A stretch of 34,049 nucleotides of DNA. Origin: an uncultured bacterium (GTDB lineage: Bacteria; Patescibacteriota; Minisyncoccia; Phycocordibacterales; Phycocordibacteraceae). This document shows positions 15,517-23,190 of this stretch, one piece after another. The DNA is taken from positions 1 to 34,049 of the forward strand of contig CAJEYI010000010.1 of the NCBI GenBank assembly GCA_903994795.1. The letters are read 5' to 3'. The position numbers and the translations under genes were made by a program. Numbering within the stretch: position 1 is the first letter of the stretch; each line of letters starts with the position of its first letter. The notes under the pieces are model-generated. The model saw only the letters and a list, made by a program, of their open reading frames with translations. It did not search any database and was not told the DNA's origin.

Positions 15517-15951
15517 ATGGGTAAAAAACGAATTATCAAAAAATCAGGAAAGGGTCTCGATCAAGGACGCAAAGAGCGTGCACTTGGAAAGGCTGTTAAA
15601 AAGCGACTTGAGCGCGGCATTCTTCATGTTGAAGCTACATTCAACAACACAAAGGCCGTTCTTACAGACGACAAAGGCAACGCAATCATGTCGTCTTCAG
15701 CTGGAGCACTTGGTTTCTCGGGAGCACGTAAGTCTACTCCATATGCAGCTGCAAAGGTTGGTGAACTCCTAGGAGATCGCGCACTTGTGATCGGACTCAA
15801 AGAAGCTACGGTGATAATTCGTGGAGTTGGTGCAGGTCGCGAATCTACACTTCGCGCATTCTCTGGAAAGGGAATAGCTATCCGCAGCATTAAGGACGAA
15901 ACTCCTGTTCCGTTTAATGGACCGCGCGCTAAGAAGGCTCGACGTGTATAG
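15517..15951 (+). CDS. rpsK: 30S ribosomal protein uS11
   Basis: A 144-aa protein of the 30S platform near the mRNA exit. ILHVEATFNNTKAVLTDDKGNAIMSSSAGALGFSGARKSTPYAA is the signature stretch, and the C-terminus has VPFNGPRAKKARRV. The N-terminus is lengthened by about 25 basic residues (KKRIIKKSGKGLDQGRKERA) compared with short bacterial forms. Classical position between rpsM and rpsD. Confidence 0.97.
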   Translation: MGKKRIIKKSGKGLDQGRKERALGKAVKKRLERGILHVEATFNNTKAVLTDDKGNAIMSSSAGALGFSGARKSTPYAAAKVGELLGDRALVIGLKEATVIIRGVGAGRESTLRAFSGKGIAIRSIKDETPVPFNGPRAKKARRV

Positions 15952-15975
15952 CATCTAATTCTGAATTAATTACTT

Positions 15976-16584
15976 ATGAAAACTGGACCAAAATACAAAA
16001 TTGCAAAGCGACTTGGAGCTACTGTGTTTGAAAAGACACAGACTCAGAAGTTTGCTCTTGCTCAGGAGCGCACAGCAAAAAATAAGAAGCGCGGACGAGG
16101 ACCTACAGAATTCGGAAAACAGCTCCTAGAAAAGCAGAAAGTACGATTTACCTATGGAATCTCTGAAAAGCAGTTTAGTAACTACATTCAGGAAGCGATG
16201 AAGACTCACGGTCTTCCTCCTGCTGAAACACTCCACCGTCTTCTTGAGCTTCGTCTTGACAATGTCGTATATCGCCTCGGCCTCGCGCCGACGCGACGTG
16301 CAGCTCGCCAAATGGTTTCTCACGGCCATGTGACTGTAAATGGTACTAAAACCACTATTCCTTCACGACGTGTGCACCTAGGTGAGAAGATCGGAGTACG
16401 AGAAGGTAGCAAGACCCGTGTACCATTTGAAAACCTTGCAGAGCGACTAGCAGACCGAACAACACCATCATGGTTGATGTTTGATGCTAAAGCTATGCAG
16501 GGAGGTATGCAGACAATTCCTACAGTTGAAGCTACTGATACTGCAGGTGACTTGGTTTCTGTTATTTCCTTCTATTCTCGATAG
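15976..16584 (+). CDS. rpsD: 30S ribosomal protein uS4
   Basis: A 202-aa primary 16S rRNA-binding protein that starts 30S assembly. The S4 RNA-binding domain is clear: LRLDNVVYRLGLAPTRRAARQMVSHGHVTVNG. The N-terminus (MKTGPKYKIAKRLGATVFEK) lacks the cysteines of zinc-binding uS4, giving the C-minus form. The order rpsK-rpsD-rpoA is that of the alpha operon, in which S4 is the autoregulator in E. coli. I see no leader that would show such control here. The spacer before it (attaattact) is AT-rich without an SD. Confidence 0.97.
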   Translation: MKTGPKYKIAKRLGATVFEKTQTQKFALAQERTAKNKKRGRGPTEFGKQLLEKQKVRFTYGISEKQFSNYIQEAMKTHGLPPAETLHRLLELRLDNVVYRLGLAPTRRAARQMVSHGHVTVNGTKTTIPSRRVHLGEKIGVREGSKTRVPFENLAERLADRTTPSWLMFDAKAMQGGMQTIPTVEATDTAGDLVSVISFYSR

Positions 16585-16625
16585 TTCGTCGTTTTTATTA
16601 TTACTGGTTAACTACTGATTGCGTT

Positions 16626-17588
16626 ATGGAACACCACATTACACTACCCTCAAAGCCTCGCGTTGTGTCTGAAGAAGGCATGCTAGGTATTTACGAAATT
16701 GACTCACTGTACCCAGGGTACGGTCAGACTCTCGGAAACTCACTTCGCCGCATTATTTTCTCATCACTTCCAGGTGCTGCTATTACTTCAGTTAAGATTG
16801 AAGATGTTCAGCACGAATTCGCAACTATCGAAGGTATTCGCGAATCAGTTATGGAAGTACTTCTAAACCTCAAGCGTGTTCACTTCACACTTCATGGTGA
16901 CGAGGCTCAAACAATTCGACTTTCAGTAAAGGGTCCTAAGCAGGTTACTGCTGCTGACTTCCAGATCCCAAGTCAGGTTGTTATTGCAAACCCTGGACAG
17001 CACATCGCTGATATCTCAGGAAAGATTTCTTTCGAACTAGAAGCAACTATCGAACGAGGTCTCGGATACGTACCACGTGAGGTTCTTACAAAGGAAAAAG
17101 CGGACATCGGCACAATCGCTCTTGATGCTGCGTTCACTCCAATTCGTCGTGCAAACTACGAAGTAGAAGACATGCGCGTTGGCGACCGAACAGACTTCAA
17201 TCGTCTCCGAGTTATTATTGAAACAAACGGCACAATCACTCCTCGTGAAGCTCTTGAGCGATCAATTGAGATCATGATTCACCAGCTTAAAGCAGTTGTT
17301 GGTTTCCAAGAAGAAGCTGAAATCAACACAGTTTCTAGCTCAAAGACATTGGAGGACTCATCTGATGATGACTCTGATGCCGCAAAGGACGCTGCGAAGA
17401 TGAAGCTTGAGGATCTTGAGCTCTCTAGCCGCACAACCACAGCTCTCTCTGAGGCTGGAATTCGCTCTGTAGCAGGTCTAACCCGCAAGACAGCAGCAAG
17501 TCTCAAAGAACTTGACGGCGTTGGAGACAAGGCAATTACTGAGATTACAGAGGCTCTTTCAAACCTCGGCCTCAGCCTTAAGGACTAG
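16626..17588 (+). CDS. rpoA: DNA-directed RNA polymerase subunit alpha
   Basis: A 320-aa assembly platform of RNA polymerase. The N-terminal domain (about 1-230) has YGQTLGNSLRRIIFSSLPGAAI, the dimer interface helix, and KADIGTIALDAAFTPIRRANY. An acidic linker (DSSDDDSDAAKD) leads to the C-terminal domain (about 255-318, MKLEDLELSSRTTTALSEAGIRSVAGLTRK ... LKELDGVGDKAITEI), which binds UP elements and activators. It is complete, so upstream-element-dependent promoters are possible in this organism. Confidence 0.98.
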   Translation: MEHHITLPSKPRVVSEEGMLGIYEIDSLYPGYGQTLGNSLRRIIFSSLPGAAITSVKIEDVQHEFATIEGIRESVMEVLLNLKRVHFTLHGDEAQTIRLSVKGPKQVTAADFQIPSQVVIANPGQHIADISGKISFELEATIERGLGYVPREVLTKEKADIGTIALDAAFTPIRRANYEVEDMRVGDRTDFNRLRVIIETNGTITPREALERSIEIMIHQLKAVVGFQEEAEINTVSSSKTLEDSSDDDSDAAKDAAKMKLEDLELSSRTTTALSEAGIRSVAGLTRKTAASLKELDGVGDKAITEITEALSNLGLSLKD

Positions 17589-17631
17589 GATTGACGTAGT
17601 GACTCTAAAAAGGTAAGGTAAATCAACAATT

Positions 17632-17991
17632 ATGCGACATCACCACAAAGGACGAACATTCAGCCGACCGAAGAATCAGCGCGATGCGTTGCTTCGTTCG
17701 CTTGCACGCTCACTCATCTTGCATGAGACTATTTCAACGACTGATGCTAAGGCTCGTGAGCTTCGTCCATTCATCGAGAAACTTATTTCTCATGGCCGTG
17801 TCGACACCGTTGCTAACCGACGCCTCGTATCTTCTCGTATGGGAAATGACGACGAAATCGTAAAGAAAATCTTCACAGCTATCGGTCCCCGATACGCAAC
17901 TCGCCCAGGAGGATACACTCGTATCGTTAAGCGTCCAGTTTCAAACACTGCAAGCGACGGACGAAAGACCGCGTATATCGCATTCGTATAA
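17632..17991 (+). CDS. rplQ: 50S ribosomal protein bL17
   Basis: A 119-aa protein near the peptide exit tunnel. MRHHHKGRTFSRPKNQRDALLRSLARSLILHETISTTDAKARELRPFIEKLI is the family signature. It follows rpoA as in most bacteria. This is the one gene in the operon with a weak purine-rich stretch upstream (aaggtaagg), although the spacing of about 13-14 nt is long for an SD. Confidence 0.97.
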   Translation: MRHHHKGRTFSRPKNQRDALLRSLARSLILHETISTTDAKARELRPFIEKLISHGRVDTVANRRLVSSRMGNDDEIVKKIFTAIGPRYATRPGGYTRIVKRPVSNTASDGRKTAYIAFV

Positions 17992-18012
17992 CACCAGACT
18001 TACTCAACATTT

Positions 18013-18417
18013 ATGGCAAACACAATCGCACAAAAAGTTTCAAAGCAACGCACCCTACAAAATGTAGAGACGGTGAAGTATACCTTTGACGCAAAAGGAC
18101 AAAGCCTCGGTCGCGTAGCAAGTGAGGCAGCTTCAGCACTTCTAGGAAAAAAGTCTGCGCACTATGTGCAAAACATGGTTGTGCCTACAGAAGTTGAGAT
18201 TATCAATGCTGGTGGACTCGTTATGACTGAGAAGCGTATCTCTGGAAAGGTATACGAGCGATACACTGGGTACCCAGGAGGTCTTCGAAAGACTGGCATG
18301 AGCATGATGATTGATAAGAAGGGAATTGAGGAGGTTGTACGCATTGCAGTTGATGGAATGCTTCCTCGCAATAAACTTCGCAAGGACCGCATGAAGCGAC
18401 TAACCATCACTGTCTAA
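18013..18417 (+). CDS. rplM: 50S ribosomal protein uL13
   Basis: A 134-aa early-assembly 23S rRNA-binding protein. It shows the signature DAKGQSLGRVASEAASALLGKKSAHY and YTGYPGGLRKTGMSMMIDKKGIEEVVRIAVDGMLPRNKLRKDRMKRL. It has a short extra N-terminus. The last two genes of the operon, rplM and rpsI, are a conserved pair (20-nt gap). Confidence 0.97.
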   Translation: MANTIAQKVSKQRTLQNVETVKYTFDAKGQSLGRVASEAASALLGKKSAHYVQNMVVPTEVEIINAGGLVMTEKRISGKVYERYTGYPGGLRKTGMSMMIDKKGIEEVVRIAVDGMLPRNKLRKDRMKRLTITV

Positions 18418-18436
18418 TTTATTAATTACATTTCGT

Positions 18437-18844
18437 ATGCCTGAACAAACAACTCTTCCTTATACCGTAGCCGTTGGCCGTCGCAAGACTGCAAGCGCTC
18501 GCGTACGCCTCACTCCAGCTGCAAAGACAACTGTGACTGTGAACGGCAAGCCAGCTGAGGAATACTTCCACACAAAGGAGCGCACTTCTGTAACTGGTGA
18601 CACATTTCGTCTCGACGAAATTACAGGTGACTACGAAGTAATGGCAAAAGTTCAGGGAGGAGGAATTTCAGCACAGGCTGAAGCAGTTCGTCACGCAATT
18701 GCTCGCGCACTCGTAAAGGCAAAGGCAGATCTTCGTGGCCCACTAAAGGCTGCAGGATTCCTTAAACGCGATCCTCGCTCAGTTGAACGAAAAAAACCAG
18801 GTCTCCGAAAGGCCCGCAAACGACCACAGTGGAGTAAACGATAA
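18437..18844 (+). CDS. rpsI: 30S ribosomal protein uS9
   Basis: A 135-aa protein of the 30S head whose C-terminal tail reaches the P-site tRNA anticodon. VAVGRRKTASARVRL opens the family signature, GGGISAQAEAVRHAIARALVK is the core, and the tail KKPGLRKARKRPQWSKR ends in the invariant SKR. It is the last gene of the operon. A hairpin (18833-18860) begins inside the last codons and includes the stop. Confidence 0.97.
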   Translation: MPEQTTLPYTVAVGRRKTASARVRLTPAAKTTVTVNGKPAEEYFHTKERTSVTGDTFRLDEITGDYEVMAKVQGGGISAQAEAVRHAIARALVKAKADLRGPLKAAGFLKRDPRSVERKKPGLRKARKRPQWSKR

Positions 18845-18860
18845 AGACTTATCGTTTACT
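18833..18860 (+). other. Hairpin across the rpsI stop codon
   Basis: The arms agtaaacgataa / ttatcgtttact are 12 bp and perfect with an agac loop. The stop TAA (18842-18844) is inside the 5' arm. No T-run follows, so it looks like a 3'-end stabiliser or processing hairpin and not a terminator. It is followed at 18865-18878 by tcccc-gcga-gggga, a stem closed by a GNRA-type tetraloop. Confidence 0.65.
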
Positions 18861-18933
18861 CTGGTCCCCGCGAGGGGAACAGCCAATGTCGAGTCAGCGA
18901 GACAGGCCGTAGGAGGACAAAGCGTTAGACCGC

Positions 18934-18969
18934 AAACAAAAAGAACTCCTTCAGGAGTTCTTTTTGTTT
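18934..18969. terminator. Bidirectional terminator between rpsI and glmS
   Basis: A 17-bp perfect stem (18934-18950 with 18953-18969): GC-rich core gaactcct/aggagttc flanked by A-tract and T-tract, 2-nt loop as drawn. The A/T tracts let it end both the ribosomal operon and convergent glmS transcripts. Confidence 0.88.
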
Positions 18970-18988
18970 TATGCAATAGCTAGTTTTA

Positions 18989-20818
18989 CTATTCGACAGT
19001 CACTGACTTCGCCAGGTTTCTTGGCATATCAATTGGAAGACCGCGCTCGTGTGCAACACAGTACGCGAATAGTTGCAAAGGAATGGTCGTAAGTATTGGT
19101 TGCAGACATTCAATTGTCTGAGGGATCATAATGATGTCCGCGGTGATTTTAGAAAGTTCTTGAGTGTCACCAGAAGTAACGGCAATTATCTTTCCGCCTC
19201 GCGCACGAATTTCTTCAATATTTGATCGAGTCTTTTCATACAAGGAATCTTTGGGCATAAGCGCTATAGTTGGGAAGTTCTCGTCGATAAGCGCAATGGG
19301 TCCGTGCTTCATTTCTCCTGCCCCATATGCTTCTGCGTGTATGTATGAAATTTCCTTAAGTTTCAATGCACCTTCATATGCAATAGGGAATTGAAACTTC
19401 CGTCCTATGTATAAAGCATCCCTCATGTCTGCGTGTCGTTTTGCAATATCAGAAACTACATCTTTATTTTGAAGTATGCTCCGAATATATGCTGGCAGAC
19501 GCGTGAGCTCCTGAATAATTTCTTGTGTTGAGTTGCTGTACGCGGTGCTATTTTGAAGTTCGCGTAGCCTTAGCGCAATAAGCACAAAGACCGTCATTTG
19601 AGAGATAAATGCCTTTGTGGAGGCTACGCCGATTTCTGGTCCAGCATGATTATACACGCCTGCATCTGTAGCTCGGGCAATACTAGAACCCACCGCATTA
19701 ACAACTCCGAGTGTGAGGATTCCCTGCTTTTTCGCTTCTCGAATTGCCTCAAGAGTATCTGCTGTTTCTCCGGATTGTGACACAGCAATAAGCACCGTAT
19801 CTTCGGGAACAGCAGTCCATCTCCTATATCGAAGTTCCGAAGCTATTTCAACCTCTACCGGTATTCCAGCAATTTCCTCAATTAGTAGCTCACCAACAAG
19901 GCCGGCGTAGTACGCACTGCCGCAGCCTGTAATAATGATGCGCTTTATTGCCTTGAGTCTTTCTTCGACATCTGCAAGGCCGCCGAGCTTTGCCGTCGAA
20001 TTCTCAATATCTAACCTCCCACGAAGTGTGTTCTCGATTACCTCAGGACCTTCCATAATTTCTTTAAGCATGAAGTGTTCGTATCCTTTCTTCTGTGCGG
20101 ATTCTATATCCCAGTCCAATACCTCTACTTTCTTATCAAGCACATCGCGTGATAGGTTCATTATTTCGTACGAGTCTTTCTCAAGGACTGCCATTTCACC
20201 ATCGTTTAGGTATGTGACATTCCTAGTGTGAGCCAATAGGGGACTAGCATCAGAAGCTATGTAGTATCCATCATCTCCTATACCAAGCATCAGTGGACTA
20301 CCAAACCGCGCAGCGACGAGTTTGTCTGGCTCTCGCACAGAAGCAACAGCAATACCATACGCACCACGTACCTCCTGGAGGGCCGTACCTACAGCGACTT
20401 CAAGTGGTACACCTTCTGCATAGTGGTGCCCAACAAGCTGCGCAAGCACCTCGCTATCTGTTTCTGTGGCACAGGCAATCCCAAAGCCTAGTAACTGTTC
20501 ACGGATTTCAAGATAGTTCTCAATGATTCCATTGTGTACAAGCCAGATAGTTTTTGACTGATCACAGTGTGGATGAGCATTGAGTTCTGTTGGTGCTCCA
20601 TGGGTAGCCCAACGAGTATGAGCAATACCAGCATTCCCAGCGAAATCACTTGGAATACTTTCTTCAAGCTTCGCTACTTTTCCGCTTCGCTTAATAACCC
20701 CTTGTCCTGCCACGTACAGTCCTGCAGAATCATATCCACGGTACTCAAGACCCTTTAACCCCTCAAGCAAATAGGGCGTTGCGTTTTTTGATCCAATGTA
20801 TCCGAGTATTCCACACAT
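18989..20818 (-). CDS. glmS: Glutamine-fructose-6-phosphate aminotransferase
   Basis: Makes glucosamine-6-phosphate, the entry to UDP-GlcNAc and so to peptidoglycan. The protein is 609 aa, full length. The glutaminase domain starts MCGILGYIG with the catalytic Cys2, followed by LEYRGYDSAGL, AHTRWATHG and HNGIIENYLEIR. Two SIS domains follow (GCGSAYYAG ... SQSGETADTLEAIREAK, then EGALKLKEISYIHAEAYGAGEMKHGPIALI), and the conserved end is DMPRNLAKSVTVE. It is convergent with rpsI and divergent from trhO. The 5' leader appears to be only about 2 nt, so no glmS ribozyme is possible upstream. Confidence 0.97.
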   Translation of the reverse strand: MCGILGYIGSKNATPYLLEGLKGLEYRGYDSAGLYVAGQGVIKRSGKVAKLEESIPSDFAGNAGIAHTRWATHGAPTELNAHPHCDQSKTIWLVHNGIIENYLEIREQLLGFGIACATETDSEVLAQLVGHHYAEGVPLEVAVGTALQEVRGAYGIAVASVREPDKLVAARFGSPLMLGIGDDGYYIASDASPLLAHTRNVTYLNDGEMAVLEKDSYEIMNLSRDVLDKKVEVLDWDIESAQKKGYEHFMLKEIMEGPEVIENTLRGRLDIENSTAKLGGLADVEERLKAIKRIIITGCGSAYYAGLVGELLIEEIAGIPVEVEIASELRYRRWTAVPEDTVLIAVSQSGETADTLEAIREAKKQGILTLGVVNAVGSSIARATDAGVYNHAGPEIGVASTKAFISQMTVFVLIALRLRELQNSTAYSNSTQEIIQELTRLPAYIRSILQNKDVVSDIAKRHADMRDALYIGRKFQFPIAYEGALKLKEISYIHAEAYGAGEMKHGPIALIDENFPTIALMPKDSLYEKTRSNIEEIRARGGKIIAVTSGDTQELSKITADIIMIPQTIECLQPILTTIPLQLFAYCVAHERGLPIDMPRNLAKSVTVE

Positions 20819-20819
20819 A

Positions 20820-20832
20820 GTGTTTATTTCTA
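20820..20832 (-). promoter_or_regulatory. Putative -10 of glmS
   Basis: On the minus strand TAGAAA (20832-20827) predicts a start at 20820, 2 nt before ATG 20818. It is a weak 4/6 match, kept because the spacing is the same as at other genes. Confidence 0.35.
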
Positions 20833-20865
20833 AAACTGCGACTGAATGCGAAAAGATGCGTAATT

Positions 20866-20881
20866 TGATACAATCGACACA
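20866..20881 (+). promoter_or_regulatory. Extended -10 of trhO, leaderless
   Basis: TGA-TACAAT (20869-20874) predicts a start at 20881, one base before ATG 20882. It lies in the divergent spacer shared with glmS. Confidence 0.6.
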
Positions 20882-21805
20882 ATGGAATCTTCCCGAACAA
20901 CCGCCCCATACAAAATCCTCCTCTTCTATAAATACGTTGATATTGCTGACCCGGACACACTGGCAGATTCGTTGCGTACTTTAGCAAAGGAATTAAACCT
21001 CACCGGACGCATCCTCATAGCTACCGAAGGTATAAATGGCACAGTCGAGGGGGATGTAGAAAGTACTAAAATCTTTGCGCAGAGACTTCTTGAGAATCCG
21101 CTGTTTTCAGATGTATGCGTAAAGCTGAGCGAAGGGACTGGCGACGCCTTTCCAAAACTCTCAGTGAAGGTTCGAAATGAAATTGTAGGTACACGATACC
21201 CACAAGAAGATGCGTACCCACAAATGCGAACCGCACCACGCATCACTGCTGAAGAACTTCGAGATTGGTTTGAGCGTGGTGAGGAGTTTGAGATTGTTGA
21301 TATGCGTAATGACTACGAATTTGCTTCAGGCCACTTTAAAGGATCAATTGATCCTGGCATGCAGGCCTCTCGCGATCTTCCAGAGAAACTTCCACTGCTC
21401 GAACCTCTCAAGAAAAAGAAAGTGCTCACGGTATGCACGGGAGGAATTCGTTGTGAAAAGATGTCAGCATATCTTTTAAATAATGGTTTTGAAGATGTGT
21501 ATCAGCTCGAGGACGGCATTCATGGCTATATGCAAAAGTATCCTGGCAAGGACTTTGTGGGTGCACTCTATACGTTTGATAAACGAAAGACCATGCACTT
21601 TGGTGATGGGGAAGAGAATGGCCAGAAGATAGAGCGAGAGATAGTTGGTACATGCTATCTATGTGGAGACAAGACTGAGGAGTACGTAAACTGCGGAAAC
21701 GACTACTGCCACCGTCACTTTCTCGCGTGCCTCAACTGCCAGACAGGGGAGCGAACGTTCTGCTCGGAGCTTTGTATGGAAACGTCTAGCGCTTTGCCTC
21801 AATAA
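20882..21805 (+). CDS. trhO: tRNA uridine-34 hydroxylase TrhO (YceA/UPF0176, rhodanese fold)
   Basis: The family uses oxygen to hydroxylate C5 of U34 in certain tRNAs. The N-terminal acylphosphatase-like domain (YKILLFYKYVDIADP ... GRILIATEGINGTVEG) is followed by a rhodanese domain (about 122-225) with the active loop VCTGGIRCEKMSAYL, Cys185 and Cys191. The C-terminal region is a Cys-rich block (CYLCGDKTEEYVNCGNDYC, then CLNC and FCSELC), probably metal-binding. It is 307 aa, normal for the family. With mnmA at 2.7 kb it gives the window two wobble-uridine modification enzymes. Confidence 0.92.
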   Translation: MESSRTTAPYKILLFYKYVDIADPDTLADSLRTLAKELNLTGRILIATEGINGTVEGDVESTKIFAQRLLENPLFSDVCVKLSEGTGDAFPKLSVKVRNEIVGTRYPQEDAYPQMRTAPRITAEELRDWFERGEEFEIVDMRNDYEFASGHFKGSIDPGMQASRDLPEKLPLLEPLKKKKVLTVCTGGIRCEKMSAYLLNNGFEDVYQLEDGIHGYMQKYPGKDFVGALYTFDKRKTMHFGDGEENGQKIEREIVGTCYLCGDKTEEYVNCGNDYCHRHFLACLNCQTGERTFCSELCMETSSALPQ

Positions 21806-21821
21806 CATATGTTTACTTAGT

Positions 21822-21834
21822 TAAAATAAAAGTT
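21822..21834 (+). promoter_or_regulatory. -10 for 21835, leaderless
   Basis: TAAAAT (21822-21827) predicts a start at 21834, next to ATG 21835. No good -35 is seen. Confidence 0.45.
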
Positions 21835-22422
21835 ATGGAGAATATAGAACAAAGAGAATCAAAAAAAGGAATTCAATATCCTCGGATTGCTGAGGAAATC
21901 TTAAAACGAGTCGAAGTTGACCAAGATATGCGGAGCAAGACAATAGATGATGACTCAACTTGGGATGAGAGTATAGATCAACAAAACACACAAGCGATGG
22001 AGCGTATTGTTGCTGAAATTGGCTGGCCAACAATTTCTAAAGTTGGAGCTGAAGCCGCAAATGCAGCGTGGCTATTGGTTCAACATGCAGACCATAACCC
22101 AGTATTTCAACAATACTGTCTAACTTTAATGCTGGCTGAGCCCAGTGAAGAAGTTACACGTCAAGAAATAGCATATTTGGAAGATCGTGTTCGCGTAAAT
22201 ACGAATAGAGCTCAACTTTACGGAACTCAATTCACTGAAACTAGAGACGTAGAGACGGCAGAAAAAGTAATTTCTTATGGGCCAAGACCAATTGAAGATT
22301 TTGCAAATATAGACAGTCGACGAAATTCAATGGGTCTTGGTCCATTTGAAGAATACAGAAATGAGATTACAAAAAAGTATTATCCGCATCTACTAGAAGA
22401 TACTGTTAAAGGTTTTGACTAG
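21835..22422 (+). CDS. DUF6624-like protein of unknown function
   Basis: A 195-aa soluble protein. The core pattern DQDMR ... MERIVAEIGWPTISKVGAEAANAAWLLVQHADHNPVFQQ matches my memory of the DUF6624 family, in which a short region with D, GWP and QHAD motifs recurs. No function is established there as far as I know. It has no signal peptide. The 3' end (ggttttgactag) also supplies the TTGACT -35 of grpE, so the two genes share sequence. Function not assigned. Confidence 0.7.
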   Translation: MENIEQRESKKGIQYPRIAEEILKRVEVDQDMRSKTIDDDSTWDESIDQQNTQAMERIVAEIGWPTISKVGAEAANAAWLLVQHADHNPVFQQYCLTLMLAEPSEEVTRQEIAYLEDRVRVNTNRAQLYGTQFTETRDVETAEKVISYGPRPIEDFANIDSRRNSMGLGPFEEYRNEITKKYYPHLLEDTVKGFD

Positions 22423-22450
22423 CTCAACACTTTCGGGCATAGTATAGCTA
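22415..22450 (+). promoter_or_regulatory. Promoter of grpE, leaderless
   Basis: TTGACT (22415-22420, inside the last codons of the upstream gene), a 17-bp spacer and CATAGT (22438-22443) predict a start exactly at ATG 22450. Confidence 0.6.
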
Positions 22451-23004
22451 TGAATGATGACGATGTAATTATTGAAGAAGATGGGGACGAGGAAACTGGT
22501 GGGAGCGAAGAAGAACTCGAAGCCACTGAGTCTCGCCTCGATACTAAACTCGCAAAGATGCGAGCGGAATTAGATCAGGTAAAGAAGGAGAAGCAGGAAA
22601 ACCTCGATGGGTGGCAGCGCGCAAAGGCTGACTATGTGAATGCACTTAAGCGCTTCGAAGAAGACAAGAAGGCAGCGCTTGAAATAGGCACACTAAAAGC
22701 AGCCCTCGCTTTTCTTCCTGCGATTGACTCTCTCGAACGCGCAAAGGAAACTACCGAGCTACCAGAAGGCTTTGCAGGTATCGTGAAGCAGCTTGAGGGA
22801 GCTGTAGCAAAGCTCGGACTTACACAGTTTGGAGCGGTAGGGGATATGTTTGATCCAATGATGCATGAAGCACTGGGGCAGGACGAGGCGAAGTCTGCAG
22901 ATGAGGATGACACCATTACTGCAGTACTTGAAACAGGATGGAAAATGGGAGAGCAGGTCGTACGACCAGCAAAAGTTCGTGTTGCTCACTACACACAATC
23001 TTAA
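22450..23004 (+). CDS. grpE: Nucleotide exchange factor GrpE
   Basis: Exchanges ADP for ATP on DnaK. A 184-aa protein: an acidic N-terminus (EEDGDEETGGSEEELE), a long coiled-coil helix (about 25-85, with LDGWQRAKADYVNALKRFEEDK), and the C-terminal beta domain with LLP-type AFLPAIDSLERA, GIVKQLEGAVAKLGL, FDPMMHEAL and GWKMGEQVVRPAKVRVAH. Length and motifs are normal. It opens the chaperone group, which is not fused into one operon: dnaK and dnaJ follow with intervening genes. Confidence 0.93.
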   Translation: MNDDDVIIEEDGDEETGGSEEELEATESRLDTKLAKMRAELDQVKKEKQENLDGWQRAKADYVNALKRFEEDKKAALEIGTLKAALAFLPAIDSLERAKETTELPEGFAGIVKQLEGAVAKLGLTQFGAVGDMFDPMMHEALGQDEAKSADEDDTITAVLETGWKMGEQVVRPAKVRVAHYTQS

Positions 23005-23063
23005 TTAGTCAAAAACTCAGCAAAAGTTTAGAACTACTTTAGTTTTTATTCATGGTGCTTTTT

Positions 23064-23076
23064 TATACTATGAATA
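23064..23076 (+). promoter_or_regulatory. -10 of the tRNA-like RNA, start at its 5' end
   Basis: TATACT (23064-23069) predicts a start at about 23076, one base before the first acceptor-stem base (23077). The RNA would need no 5' trimming. Confidence 0.5.
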
Positions 23077-23146
23077 GCTGGCGGTTATTGGAACAAGTTT
23101 ACCTGACAGTCTAACTTAGAGGGTTCGATTCCTTCCGCCAGCACCA
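23077..23146 (+). ncRNA. tRNA-like RNA with encoded CCA, non-canonical core
   Basis: A 7-bp acceptor stem is perfect (GCTGGCG 23077-23083 with CGCCAGC 23136-23142), followed by discriminator A and encoded CCA. The T-arm is normal: GAGGG-TTCGATT-CCTTC. Between them are only 35 nt where a tRNA needs about 41, and no proper anticodon stem can be drawn around the Val-like loop CTGACAG. A stem AAGTT/AACTT with an internal loop fits better, which recalls the tRNA-like domain of tmRNA. A G3-U70 pair is missing (it is U-A), so alanylation is not expected and no tag reading frame exists. A degenerate tRNA-Val(GAC) is the main alternative. It needs an RNA-level test. Confidence 0.55.
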
Positions 23147-23155
23147 GCAGATTTG

Positions 23156-23190
23156 TTGACATCAAAAACGCTTGATATAAAATAGTAGGT
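23156..23190 (+). promoter_or_regulatory. Promoter of a small RNA unit
   Basis: TTGACA (23156-23161), a 16-bp spacer and TAAAAT (23178-23183) are one of the best promoter matches in the window. The predicted start is about 23190, and no ORF starts in the next 70 nt. Confidence 0.6.

Noticed and set aside
18783-18983. 66-aa ORF at the end of rpsI
   Set aside because: It is out of frame with rpsI, runs through two hairpins and the terminator, and has no coding signal.
20819-20881. glmS ribozyme/riboswitch in the glmS leader
   Set aside because: The divergent spacer is 63 nt and the likely transcript leader only about 2 nt, so there is no space for the ribozyme and no matching core is seen.
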